Assembly (NCBI RefSeq): GCF_910592395.1
Contig: NC_088320.1
Coordinates: forward strand, 8,620,001 to 8,684,000
DNA from: Lineus longissimus
Lineage: Eukaryota > Nemertea > Pilidiophora > Heteronemertea > Lineidae
Reading direction: 5' to 3'
Length of the DNA: 64,000 nt
Shown here: positions 10,701 to 22,710 of the stretch, piece by piece
How positions within the stretch are numbered: position 1 is the stretch's first letter
How the letters are laid out: each line of letters starts with the position of its first letter
Made by a program: the position numbers and the translations under genes
The notes under the pieces: model-generated
Databases searched by the model: none
What the model saw: the letters and a program-made list of their open reading frames with translations, nothing else
Told to the model about the DNA's origin: nothing

Positions 10701-13700
10701 ATTAAAGTGATACTATGATGTGATTTACAACTTTGCGGAAATACGTCCGTTTTTAATTGTTGATCACAAATGTAAAGCTCAAATTTTCCATTTTTGATTA
10801 GATTTATCATAAAATCGCTGAATGTAAACCACCGCGACCGCGAAAATGTTATGTTGTGACGTCATCAACGAAAACGGCATCGAAGCGAGCCGTCCGGGCG
10901 GGATTAAACCATCAATTTCTAGAAAATGTGAATTTCGATTCGAAAACCTTACCGATTTATGAGAAAGTGACGTAGTCATTTGTCAAAAACAGCTAAAACA
11001 TTATATGGTGAAATTTGACAAGAGTTACCCTTTAAAATTAGATTATAATTGAGCACCATGTAATACACAGCATTTTGATGACGCCTGGAAATGGTGCAAT
11101 TACTCCCACCCTCTCTTGCTACGGCCCTGTAGAGTATATGTTTTTCCATAGAGATGACATGAAGTTGAAGTACATGTAATGAGCAAAGTTAGTAACACAC
11201 AGCATGAATTCATTTGTCGGTGACAAAGAGTAAGCTTGTCTAAAATGCCGAATTACTCCATGGGGATACAATCAACTGTGATGTGCAGGTTATTATGACA
11301 GAAAATAGTAGAAAAATCGCTTAGACAGCCAACAAATCTTTATTTGGATTGGGAGAGATCCACTCTCATATCGCATGTCTATATAGTATTTCATAATTTT
11401 TTTGCTAATCCATTTCTTAGTAATTTTCAATCAAGATAATAGCAAAGACAGATCACTTCAAAAAAACTACAGCTTAAAAACATAATATATAAAATTTCTT
11501 TCGGCAGCTGTAGATCAGGCACCAGTCATACGATTCAGACGACTCTTGTACCACTGAGCTGAATTTGGTCTCTACTACCCAATGGCATTTACTTCTTAGT
11601 CTTTCAGTTCAGGAATTCATCCTCATATTGCATTGTATTTAGAGCAGTTTTTACAACTGACCCCTGGTTCTGCCAACTTTGAAGCACTGGTCCTGTTGTG
11701 TTCTTCTATCCCCCTATGCGCCGCTGGTATACACTCGCATGCTTTAAAAGTAATGAGTGTTGTAATGATAGAGCTTAGGCCAATTAAGTGGTTGGGTAGT
11801 AATATGGAAATTAGATATAATTGCTCACACATTACAGTGTTTAAAAATAGTATCTGCTTTGATTAGTTTCCTTTTGTACTTCTCAACAACAAGGTTTGAC
11901 TAATTAACAGCCAGCATGGCCAGAAACAGCGATGTACGAGCTTAATAAAATGACATGTTATTCATATAACATGACTTTTCCCATTAATCGATGGTTTGCA
12001 AAGCTTTGTGCCACGTGTATAGCAAATTAGGCCGACCAGCCTTTTTGTGATTGTGGGGACAAAACCTCCCTGCAAAGAAGGGCAGTTTTGCCATGGACGA
12101 AATTGAAAAAAAACTAGAAATAAAATCATCATTTACTCATAAACTAAAGGTGATTTTTTGCTTCAAAACCCTTATATTCACGTATTGATAAGGTTTTTGG
12201 CAGAGAAAATTCAACAGGTTTCCTTATTCCTTGCACCAAAAAAGTTCCTTTATTTCTTTAAGTTTTGAAGATTTGTGAACCTGAAAGACTGTTTCATAGT
12301 TTACTGTTTGACCCCAAATTGATACTTCGTATAAGTTAGCAAACAACAGTTTTCATTTCATTTCATGAATTGGGTTCCAGCCTTGTAAAAAAATGCACCC
12401 ATTATCTGTTCACCGTAGGCATGTTTATTCATGTTTGTGAACAACATGTAATTCTTCGGCACTTCAGGTGAAGTATATCATCTTGGGCCTGCCAAATGGC
12501 ACTCGTCCTCAGAGTTAAAGAGCCGAGCACAGGGAGATTATCACAGCAGCAAAAGTTAGTGGGTACAATACTCACATGTGCTCTCTCTCTCAAACATATC
12601 AAAACTTCCCTATTTCCCTATTCCCAAACTAAATTATGCATCATTGCCCGTGCATGTAAAGCACTGCTTCTATTGTTACCATGACCAAGTTCGTGGGTGG
12701 AGTTATGTAACGTGTTGGTTTAGTGGTACATATGCAAATCAATCTTTGCGCGCTCTATTTGAATATTTTGGCAATTAGCACTCCTCATGACCATCACACT
12801 CAGGGAGATTTGCCCAAAAACCGATGTGCTTATAACTTCTTCTGGCGATAAACTTAATGTTTAAATTGCCCTGTTCTTCTGTAAGGGGCGAGCATTTGCG
12901 TAATTTTGAGACCCTAACCATTACAATCCTTCAAAAAATGCGACACCAGATAGGGGTTGAAAAAAAGGCAATTTCATTCAACACCGTCTACAGGTTTAAA
13001 AAAAGTAATCTGTCTTGGATAATAGTTAGTAATACACATCTGAGTAAGATTTTTTTAGCTAATCAGTTAAAAAAAAGTTTAGGGTTTATTGTCTGATATC
13101 AACTACGATATAGGTTATCATCCGTCAGCAAATAAGACCTTAGTCAGATAATTTTCTCGTAAAAAATAAATTTACAAGATTAATTGTTAATTGATTACTA
13201 AATTTTTGTTCTAATTTTTATCTTACAAAGAAATCACCAATTTTTTAATAATTATGATGAAGAAATTAATTGCTAAGATTTTTCTTCTTAATTAATTACC
13301 AATAAATAGCTAATTTAATTAGTAATTTAATTAAAATTTAATTGGTAAGATTTAGATCCTGGATGGCTGTCTCAACAAAACAAACCCGAAAAGTTTGTGC
13401 CAAGATGTAGGCAAAAACAGAAGTGGCGACAAAATTTCATTGCTAGCCGAGAGCTGTATGATGAGACGACCAATACCGAAACTGCGGTAATAATTTCTAT
13501 AATTCATTAACTGGGACCGACCATGTAAGCTGAAACTGCTTTGAATGGATTATTTTTGATAAGAGTACATCAGCAAGACGCAGTGAATTATTCTGCACGG
13601 TGTAAATGGTGTGCAGAAATCATTCGTTCCGAAGATCGCTGCTTATCAGAAGAGCTGGCTTTACGTGTGTGGACTCCAACCTAAATAAAAATATATTTTA

Positions 13701-13988
13701 GTATTCCCACGCGTGTGCCGTCAGATAGGTATGTATGCTAAAGTTATAAAAAAAGTAACTGTGGCGAACCGGCCTCGATCACCTACGTCAAAATATCAAT
13801 ATCGTGATCGACGGGCGGATCTGACGCTGCAGCGCGTCAGTTTCTACATGTGCTCCACCATCAGTGGATACAGAGAAAGATACCATCTATATCGAAAGCT
13901 GTGCAAAACTACAATACTATCATCCAATGAAATGAAAGTAAGTCGGATATGTTCTTAATAACAAATAAATGAAAGTGAACTACCACAT
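10701..13988. other. Non-coding stretch, no gene seen
   Basis: Only short frames without domains are present. 13130-13360 is a very AT-rich block of TTAATTA-like sequence. A tRNA-like A-box fragment is annotated separately at 11512-11575. Confidence 0.5.
11512..11575 (-). repeat. Possible tRNA-derived fragment (SINE relic)
   Basis: On the minus strand 'ttcagctcagtggtacaaga' fits a tRNA D-arm/A-box, followed by a possible anticodon stem. The loop is two bases too long and no B-box (GGTTCGANNCC) follows. It is not a functional tRNA and may be a SINE relic or chance. Confidence 0.3.
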
Positions 13989-14908
13989 TGGGTGATTTCA
14001 AAGTTGGTTTTGGTTTTAGTGTTGGGTGTTAGTGTCAGTTTTATTCTTAATTTCTACCCCCAAAAAAACTATGTCTTGATAAGACCAATGCGAGGTTTTA
14101 GTTTAACACCAACACCTGGTTTTATCTAAGCACCTAAAACCTGGACTGAAACTAAGAAGAGGTTTTATTCTGCAGGTAAAACTAATACCAAGATGGACAG
14201 AGATAAAACCTCGGAAAAACCAAACATGCATGTTGTTGTCGTTGTTGCTGTTGTTTCACTTTTGTAACCGCTTCCGATCTTGCCTGACAAGAATTTTAAC
14301 AGACGCCTCAAATAAAAATTGTCAAAACATTGAAAACATTTGTCAGAAATACAAATTTGGTCGTCTTCTTTCACGTCCAACATCATTCCCATCAGCGTTT
14401 AAAATACCAGCAACTACTTCTTGAAATCGTACGAATAATATGTTTTACCCCTTCTTAACACCAACATCAACTTTGAAATCCACTCGGTGTTAATGCCTAA
14501 GCTGTTAGTTTTATTGGTAATACAAAATGCACTACAAATCTTCCAAATATAACACCGAGCTGGGATTAAGATAAGACATTGGTATTCCAATTGGTTTCAG
14601 TGTGAAACTAAAACCTAATTTGAAATAGGATAATGCTAAATCTGAGTGTCAAAACTATTCCCAGAACTGATTTCATTTGTGGTGTTGTGGAGAGTTTTAG
14701 TTTTATTCCCGGTGTTAGTTTTTGACACTAAAACCATCTCTTAGTTTTAAGCTAAAACCGGACATAATGCTAAAACCAACAAACACCGACTTTGAAATAG
14801 GATGAAACTTAAACCCACTTCATTTCAATGCTGGTTTAATCAAGGGTTTAATTTGGTATTCCATTTAGTTTTAAAACTAAATCTAAAAACTGACTTTGAA
14901 ATCATCCA
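13989..14908. mobile_element. 920 bp element with TIRs and internal sub-repeats
   Basis: The left end 'gggtgatttcaaagttggtt' is matched in inverse at the right end near 14890-14908 ('gactttgaaatcatcca'). Inside, 'gttttagttttatt'-like and 'actttgaaatagga'-like phrases recur in both orientations, so the interior is itself repetitive. A GTT/GTC-rich patch lies at 14229-14256. No transposase frame is seen. I infer a non-autonomous DNA element of unknown superfamily. Confidence 0.6.
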
Positions 14909-17900
14909 TTGAACCTGTGGACTGGTTTACCTGTGCACACGGTTGTACAGATAGTGTCGTAAACAATTCTTAAAAGTGAAAAAAATACTAAAAAAGAATC
15001 AGATTTCATGGAAAAACAGGATTAAGTGTATAATACTCTAGTTTCGCACGCCTAACGTCCATTGTAGTAAGCCAATATATGTGTACAATTTGGTAGGTCC
15101 ACGACGGTAGTAAGTTTCTTTAGGCCTATACTTGATTGACTAGCAGCGTCACTAGCAATATAGAAGCCCTGAAAAATACTCCATTACGGGCCTAGAAATG
15201 TGCACTATGTAAAGATCTGGCTGGATCTGGTCTTGTTACTGGATCTGGTCACAATGTGTGACTCGTCACAGCAAAACCAAGCGCATGTTGCTCCGAGCTT
15301 GGCAGGTTGAGAAGGACTGATTGTTCGTTTCTCTATTGTCTGCCTTTTGTGTAATATGAGCACTTAAATGTCTTCCATTATCTCCTGGCGTCATTTAGGC
15401 TCATCTTCTGTGCGACGTACGCCTGGTTTTGCTGTGCATGACGGGTCACATATGTACGATATTTACGCAGAAATTCATCAAAACTTTCCTTTTATTTCGG
15501 CCGTTACCTTTTACTTTAGACACTATCTGGCAGTGATAATGCACCGATTATGGTTTTAAAGGAAATAGGGCTCCCTCCCATCGCACAGTTCATGTGCACT
15601 TTTCACTCTTCAACAAAGATAGTTGTTTTCACAGCGGACTCTATTCAACGAACCAGCGACCTCAGCTGATGACCTCATGATCAGTGCGATACAGACTGTA
15701 TTTTTCGCCTCGGAATATCAAGCACTGAATAGATGACGTACTGTGTTTTATTTTCGTCTGAACCTTAAATATTTTGTTTTCTTGTTAAAACTTCACTATA
15801 TTATTATGAAGAGGCGATATTGAGGCTATTAATATTACCCGCTATTGAGAGACTAGCTACTCCTCTGACTACTCCTCTAGATTTTTGGAAGTTTATGTTT
15901 ATTCATGTTCGGAATTCGTCTGTATCAGTCTCCACAATGAACCTGGATGTTAAGAACGTTCAATGCTTATACTCAACATCTATTACAAATTTACTGAAAT
16001 GTTTGATAAATTTATAAGCTTTTTAATAACATGGCCAATAACTGGATAAATTAGGAATTTTTGTTTGTTATTACGATTTCTCGCATCATTTTGACTTTTT
16101 TCATTCATTTCGGAAGCTTAAACTTGTATCTATCACGCGGTCACCGACTCCAAACACATACCGTCGACTCAAAATAAGACATTGATCCTATATCAAGGAG
16201 CTTTGTTACAAGCTTTGAACCGGAGCTAGTTGCCTGTTAAAGACAGACCGGTATATCGGGGACCGCAATGTTCGGCTTTTGTCGTAGTTTGGTAGCGATT
16301 CGTTGCACGTCTGATTAACATTTTCGATGATTAACGCCAACGACATGAATGACGGGATTCGCAATAAGCCTCACTTCTTTTCGATCACAGAGGAAAAAAT
16401 CCGGGGTCACTTTTTCAATTGATATCTTATTTGACGAATTAAGTACACGGACAATAAAGATCAATTGCGTTATTTGTGAATAATTTGAACAGGCAACTAT
16501 TATTAGATACCAACAGTTATCGATATTTCAGACAACCTATTTCCCCCACATTTTCCCAGTGGTCAATGCGCTCCCCAATGGGACATTTGAGCTGTTCGAA
16601 CGGTATTATCTCGGTATTATCTATTATATTCACCTCAAAACGCCTTTTTGAGCAGTAGCTTACAAATTATCAAGTTTTTTTTTTCTTATAATTATCAGAT
16701 AAGCAAATCAGTTTTGTGATCGTCCAGACACGAAAGAATGGTACACCATTTTACTGCGATGCTTTTGGAAACAAGACAGTTCGCCTACAAATTATTTTTT
16801 GTGACAAATAGCTTTTTTCCAAAATCGAACGTGTAATAATGAAGATAGCGCTATTTTTTTAACAGTGCATTCCCTGCCAAGTGGCATGTTTTTACGAGAA
16901 AAACATTATTTTGGCAGCGAAACTCTTAATTTAACAAAAAGTAAAATGGCTTTACCTTTATTTTTACTCTTTTGATTTTGATGAGTTTTGTCCGTATTCT
17001 TAGAATGTTGTGTGCTATCGTTCTAGCGAAAAACTATTTTTTAAAAAGTCTGAAATAAAAAAGTTCTCTGTAACAAATTTTGTAATTGGCTGATTACATA
17101 ATGACAGACTCATGCATTCGCATATTTGCCATAATGTAAAACAGAAAACAAGATTTCTGATAATAACCTGAAAACCGCACAGGAATTGGTGCACTGGTTT
17201 GGGAGATATTGAATGAAGAAGGTGCTGATATCAAAATGATCAGAACTGTATATTTATTGTGTAGAACAATATCATCAGAGCATTGTCATTTAAAGTAACC
17301 CAATCCGATCACGGATAATGATATAATTTGGATTACAGATGAAATACCCTTCTATTCAATCGATTGCAGTGTCAATGGTGTGAAAGTGCTTATTGCAATC
17401 CTACTAACTTAATCAGAGATGAGTGATAATGTGGTTAGGCTTGGGATGCGGAATCTCTAGATCAGTGATCAGTGCACAGAAAGTCATCATAAATGTAGAT
17501 GACAGATATGACAGCCACAATTAGTGTCATGTCGCATTATCTAACTAGATTTCCCTGCTTTAAAAAAATCCCAGTGATTATGGTCGATTACGCACTCGCG
17601 TATAAACTGAGATGGTCGCCGCACAGGGTTTGCACTGCTGGTTTGAAATTTCGCATGACATTTTAGGAACATCACATTTTGAATAAGGTTGATATTCAGT
17701 TCTTATTGTTTTGCTTGACGCCAGTTGCAGCATTGCCATGTACACACTGGGTGTTTTGTCGTATTTGATCCCACATGTGTAGCTTCACTAGTCGAGATTA
17801 CAAACGACACTGAGGGTAATGGGTGAAGGCGGAGACATTTTGATATGAAAAATATCAACAAAATATTATCGTTTTACAAAATATTCACAGAAAATGTTTG

Positions 17901-19165
17901 GCGAGACCTAACCTTAATTTTTTCATGCATAATTTTAGTTCCGGTGGCAGACGATGTCTTTATCTTCGGTTAGTTACCAACTGTATACCAGACAGTGCTT
18001 TCCATTGACCGCCTCCTGAGCAGGACAAACCTTTGTACAAGTGACCCTTGCATGACAATTTTTTGGACAGAAGCGTATTCACGGACCGCCCAACTTGGAA
18101 ACAGAGGACCGAGGGAATAGAACCAACGGAAATATTGGACACGGGGAACACATAACACCCGTGTAACTATAAAGGAATATACATCAGGGTCTCACTTAGA
18201 ATTACGAAATTGAGTAGCTTTCTTCAGATAATTGTAAAGGAATCAGTTATGTCTTATCGCATTTCTGTTTCCTTGATCTCAAATTAAATATATTAATTTC
18301 CTCTAACGATCAGCTTTAATTTCAATTTAATCTGTCAAGTACTTCTGGAGAAATTCGCCGTTATATAAAGAGACGGGGTCGTCGGGTCAAGATTCGTATA
18401 TTTCCAAATGAACGAGCACTATTGACAGCTCTTCGTTTCTTACAATTGGCGCTAGACGGCATACTGTATAACCTCGACTACATTGCCAATCATTACCTCA
18501 AAGAAGATTGTTAAAAATTAAGGTAACACGCTCAATCACGTGGGTCGGTTGTGATGTGGACAATCGCAGTGTGCTCACCAACAAAACCATGATACATAAG
18601 GGTACGATTACGTGAGTCATACATCATTGTTTACTTTTGCTCGTTGGGGAACTAAATCATTGTGTCGTGTGCATGGTTAGGAAGTGACATTCATTCAAAA
18701 CACAAAAGGTATTTAAAAGAAGAAGTGGGGAAAAACGCTTGCATGCGTCTCTTTCTATTCACTCGGGTGATGATAAATATCTGAACGCGTGATTCTGAGG
18801 CAAAATACATGGAGTATGGAAATCTAATCCTTTGATTGTTACAAGAAAATATGACGAGATCCGGTTTCCTTGGAAATAGCAAGTCACCAGAGAAGAACTG
18901 TGGATTGTTTTTTTTTGTTTATGTGTATGGTAAACGATTTCCCGAATGTCACTTGCGGTTTTTTTTTCTCAAGGGCGAATTGCATACATCCAATGTTCAA
19001 AATACACCAATTGCCTTGAGTGACGATCTCAAAAATAATCGCCTTCTAAGGCTACATGCAGATTTCAATAAACATGGCGATATAATCATGGTATGATACA
19101 TTTTCAGGCCTTGGTAAATTGACATTGCGTCATAAACAAAATATGCGTTATTGTTACCATATACA
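14909..19165. other. Non-coding stretch, no gene seen
   Basis: 4.2 kb of AT-rich sequence with only short, domain-free open frames. Two overlapping minus frames at 17960-18158 are chance frames. Nothing else is structured beyond short words such as the 'ggatctggtc' repeat near 15225-15250. Confidence 0.5.
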
Positions 19166-19590
19166 ACGTACAACGGTAGGACCCCGCGGCGATCGCACAT
19201 TACTCCGGTGCTGGCCAAGTTACACTGGCTGCCTGTGCGCGAGCGTATAATTTTCAATACTCCTCCTGATCTTCAAAGCATACCACCGGCTTGCACCAAT
19301 TTACCTGAACGATCTCATCTAACATTACGTGCCTCGTTACCTTCGCTCTGAATCTCAGGACCTTCTCACTTGCAGGAAATATAGAAAACATTTGGAGGTC
19401 GAGCATTCGCCACTTTAGCACATCAACTGTGGAACTCTCTTTCCCCCACCATGAGAGCTACATCGGATGTCACAACATTTTGCAAATAACTCAAGACCCT
19501 TCTTTTCAATAGAGCTCACCAGCGCCGGTGAACATTTGTTTCAAGTGATACAGGCGCTTTACAAATAACAATTTATTTATTTTTATTTAC
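19166..19590 (+). pseudogene. LINE 3' end (reverse transcriptase C-terminus and tail)
   Basis: Translated pieces in shifting frames match the C-terminal tail seen in many CR1/L2-like LINE ORF2 proteins. These are 'ITPVLAKLHWLPVRERI', a short stretch about a CCTGAACGATCTC block, 'LAHQLWNSLSPTMR' and 'TFCK' followed by 'LKTLLFNRAH'. The frame is broken by indels and stops. It ends with 'caggcgctttacaaataaca' and an AT-rich tail, the usual layout of such 3' UTRs. This is a dead 5'-truncated copy. Clade assignment is tentative. Confidence 0.8.
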
Positions 19591-19814
19591 AACGTAAAAT
19601 GTCAAATTTCAGAATACTGGAGGATATTCAAATAAAATTAATAAACCAACGTGGAAACAATGTTCATCATCCAAAAACGCCTGAATATATAATCCCTGTG
19701 TCAATTCCAGTGACCAAACTGCTGGAGACCAGTGATCATTACTTGAATCAATAATGATAGTCAATGGAACCAAAAACTATCTTCAGGCATTTTACCATAA
19801 TCTTACTTTCCTGC

Positions 19815-20263
19815 CTAAAGCCCGTAGCACACTAGCCGCCAACTTCGGCGTTCACTGACGTTTTTTGCCGCAAGAGTCCTGATCGCCTGAAAAATCCCTG
19901 GTCTGCTACGAACGGCGTCGGCGAACGCGACATGCCGCCACTTGCCGCAACTAAACGCCAAATGTCTAACATGTTTGATTTTTGACGCGTGTCGCCGCGT
20001 TTGAACGCAAGAAGAAGCCAGGTGTGCTACGGATTGCCGCCTGAATTGGCGTCGGCGGCGAGGCTATGGCCAATCAGTATGCGTCTTGTTGTCACATGAT
20101 TTCAAAATGGCAGCCTAAAGTGGCGGAAAAGACGCTACTGGACGCCGATTCTGGGCAGGTGTGCTCTGACCGGGATCCACTGGCCGCCAAAATTGGCGTC
20201 GAGAGGCGTCAGCTGAACGCTTCTTGTCGCCAAATTTGGCGGCTAGTGTGCTGCGGGCTTTAG
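19815..20263. mobile_element. 449 bp MITE with about 26 bp TIRs
   Basis: Left end 'ctaaagcccgtagcacacta' and right end (inverse) 'ctaaagcccgcagcacacta' match over about 26 bp with one mismatch, continuing into 'gccgccaa'. Internal copies of 'tgtgctacg' and of 'ggcgtcggcg' occur. It is GC-rich compared with its flanks. No transposase frame is present. The target duplication is unclear because the flanking bases extend the inverted repeat. Superfamily is undetermined. Confidence 0.8.
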
Positions 20264-21187
20264 CCATTTCAACATGATTCTGACCACATGACCAATAATT
20301 TGACTACATGTCCATGACTAATAACAAGAATCGCAACTCTTCGTTTTCGGCCTGCTTTGTAATATTTGCGTTATCATAATATTAGATTGCTTTGATAGCC
20401 GAAACCACAATGCATGTCCCAAATTAGGTATAAGGAACCATAACATTTACTTTCATGAGAGTCTTTCAAAGACCCTGCTGTCAACAAGTAACTTAGACCT
20501 GAACTCATTGGGATACTTTCGCCGAATGACAAATGAAGGCTACGTAAAGTGGCCGTTACAATGTATTTGCATTCATAAGCGAACTGCAGCTCCAGTAATG
20601 CGCCCTATTTCGCCTCCGAAAGGCGTGGAGATGCTTTGTTGGCAAATGAAATTTTAACTTCATCATTGAATGTTCATTTACCATTTTTGACTTTCCTCTA
20701 CGTTATGTCTTCCCGCTTGCTTGAGTATGACTTATTTTATGTTGATGATTTCTCTCGACAGTTGCCACCAAGTTGGCTCAACATGCCTTTCGTTTTCTAC
20801 ACTTTATGCAACATATACGACTAGACTTTTGGCATCACCAATGTCACTTAATGTATAGTTTTGAAGTGTGTTAGGTCATAGCCACCGAGATGCGTTCTTG
20901 AATGGCTGGCCAATCAATGCCGGTGGTTATTCGGCACAATTTGATTTTGACGAGGAGGCATAATATTGAGACCCTGACGCGAGTGAGTTTGCGAGTTTTT
21001 TTACTGGTCCTCTCTCTCTCTTTATAGGCAGATTTATCAAAAAGTACTGAACGGATTCAATGAGGACTAACGCTGTTCCTTAGAAGAAATCGTGATCTTT
21101 ACTTTGAAAGCAAAAACCGAAGATTTTGCTCCTCTTATGGCAAGCCGTTCGTCCAATAGATAAGAAAAAAAGTTTTATGGAACAAAT
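20264..21187. other. Non-coding stretch, no gene seen
   Basis: Short frames only. There is a CTCTCTCTCTC run near 21010-21022. Confidence 0.5.
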
Positions 21188-21475
21188 CAAGGCGTTTTTT
21201 AAAAACTTATTAGTTTCATGGAAGAAAACCAGTTTTTTTCAATAAAACTAGGTTTTTATTGAGGAAAACATGGTTTTCTTCCATATAGGCCTAACCTAGT
21301 TTTATGGAGGAAGACCATGTTTTATAATAAACCTATGCTTCTTCCATAAAAACATAGTTTCATTGAATAAAACGTGGTTTTCTTCCATGAAAATACGTTA
21401 TTTAGGAAGAAAACCAGGTTTTCTTACTGAAAACTAGGTTTTCTTAGTTATTGAACATACGCCTTGCCATATACT
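21188..21475. mobile_element. Small foldback element built of inverted 'ggaagaaaac' units
   Basis: 'caaggcgt' near the left end pairs with 'acgccttg' near the right end. Between them 'atggaagaaaacca' and its reverse complement 'ggttttcttccat' alternate at least six times. The structure is clear, the classification is not. Confidence 0.55.
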
Positions 21476-21704
21476 GATTGCTTCTCAACAATGATATGAA
21501 ACCGCCCCAATTACGTAATTCTAAGTGAATACTTTCCTTACTTTTCCTGGTATTTTCATAGATTTTTCATACTTTTCACCTATGAACCGTCGCCATATTT
21601 GACGAAAATTCCCTCAAAAAACCCTAAAGGACATAATCAATATTTTACCTGAGTCTGGGGGAATTTGGTAATTCGGAGTTATATAGGAGCTCTTAAGGTT
21701 TATG

Positions 21705-21893
21705 CCTGTTTCGCCTATTCCTCTTTCGCCTATTCCTCTTTCGCCTACAAAATTCCTGTTTCGCCTATTCCTGATTCGCCTATTCCTGTTCCGCCTATTC
21801 CTGTTCCGCCTATTCCTTTTTCGCCTATTTCCTGTTTGGCCTATTTCCTGTTTGGCCTATTTCCTGTTTCGCCTATTCCTGTTTCGCCTACTT
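21705..21893 (+). repeat. 15/16 bp minisatellite, left arm
   Basis: About 12 units of 'tttcgcctattcctg', including 'tttggcctatttcctg' 16 bp variants near 21835-21865. Confidence 0.95.
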
Positions 21894-22518
21894 TCCAGTA
21901 CCCCTACAATAAATCGACTCTCCCACGGGGAACCTTAGGGATGCATGTCCATTTTATGGGGAAAATGTGAGGGGACAATTGGATGATGTTAACCATGTGA
22001 TGACAATTTGACTAATCAAATGCCATCAACTTTGTTAACAAACCATGCCATGACCGTTTTGAAAGAGTCACCTTGAAAGCGGGGACAGTCCGGGACTTAT
22101 TTGACCATAGGACCATAGGACCATACTGACACACAGTAAAAACTAATAGATTAAGTAGAGTAAAGCAGTCGTTTTTTTTATGAAAACTGAATTCATGAGT
22201 TTTTGATAAAAATACATATTGTACATTCTCATAATTATTTGATCAAAATCAGCTGTAAAACCCATGTCATAATATACATGTAGGTACAGCACATATAAAG
22301 TCAAACAAGGTGGAAAATACATATCATGATATTATGTCAGACAAGGTAACTGATGGCATCAACGTAACTCATTATGTCCCTCTTTCCATTGACGTATTGT
22401 TCTTTGAGGCGTAACATGCGTTCGTCAATGCGTACATATGTGGCTCTCCTCGGGTTTGGTCGGTCAGTAAGGGACGGTTCATATTCCTACGTCTGTGGGG
22501 AGGTTAGCAATACATTTG

Positions 22519-22675
22519 AATAGGCGAAACAGGAATAGGCTAAACAGGAATTAGGCGAAACAGGAATAGGCGAAACAGGAATTAGGCGAAACAGGAATAG
22601 GCGAAACAGGAATTAGGCGAAACAGGAATAGGCGAAACAGGAATAGGCGGAACAGGAATAGGCGAAACAGGAATA
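22519..22675 (-). repeat. 15/16 bp minisatellite, right arm
   Basis: About ten units of 'caggaataggcgaaa', alternating with 16 bp 'caggaattaggcgaaa' units. It is the reverse complement of the array at 21705-21893. Confidence 0.95.
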
Positions 22676-22710
22676 CACCGCTCTTAAGCGAGCTATATGG
22701 TTAGACTCAG

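Larger units (their letters stand above)
21650..22710. mobile_element. Foldback-type element with 15 bp repeat arrays as inverted arms
   Basis: Two minisatellite arrays of the same 15/16 bp unit face each other: 'tttcgcctattcctg' at 21705-21893 and its reverse complement at 22519-22675. Both arrays contain the same 15 and 16 bp length variants. Short flanking similarity outside the arrays supports paired termini: 'ctgagtct' at 21649 against 'agactcag' at 22702, and 'ctcttaag' at both ends. About 625 bp of non-repetitive sequence separates the arrays and no transposase frame is seen. FB elements of flies and TU elements of sea urchin have TIRs made of short tandem repeats (from memory), so I infer a member of that structural class. 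Confidence 0.65.

Noticed and set aside
11512-11575. tRNA gene
   Set aside because: Only the A-box region fits. The anticodon loop is too long and the T-arm/B-box is missing.
21665-21970. Repeat-rich protein from the 15 bp array
   Set aside because: Two frames are open together, as expected from the array alone.
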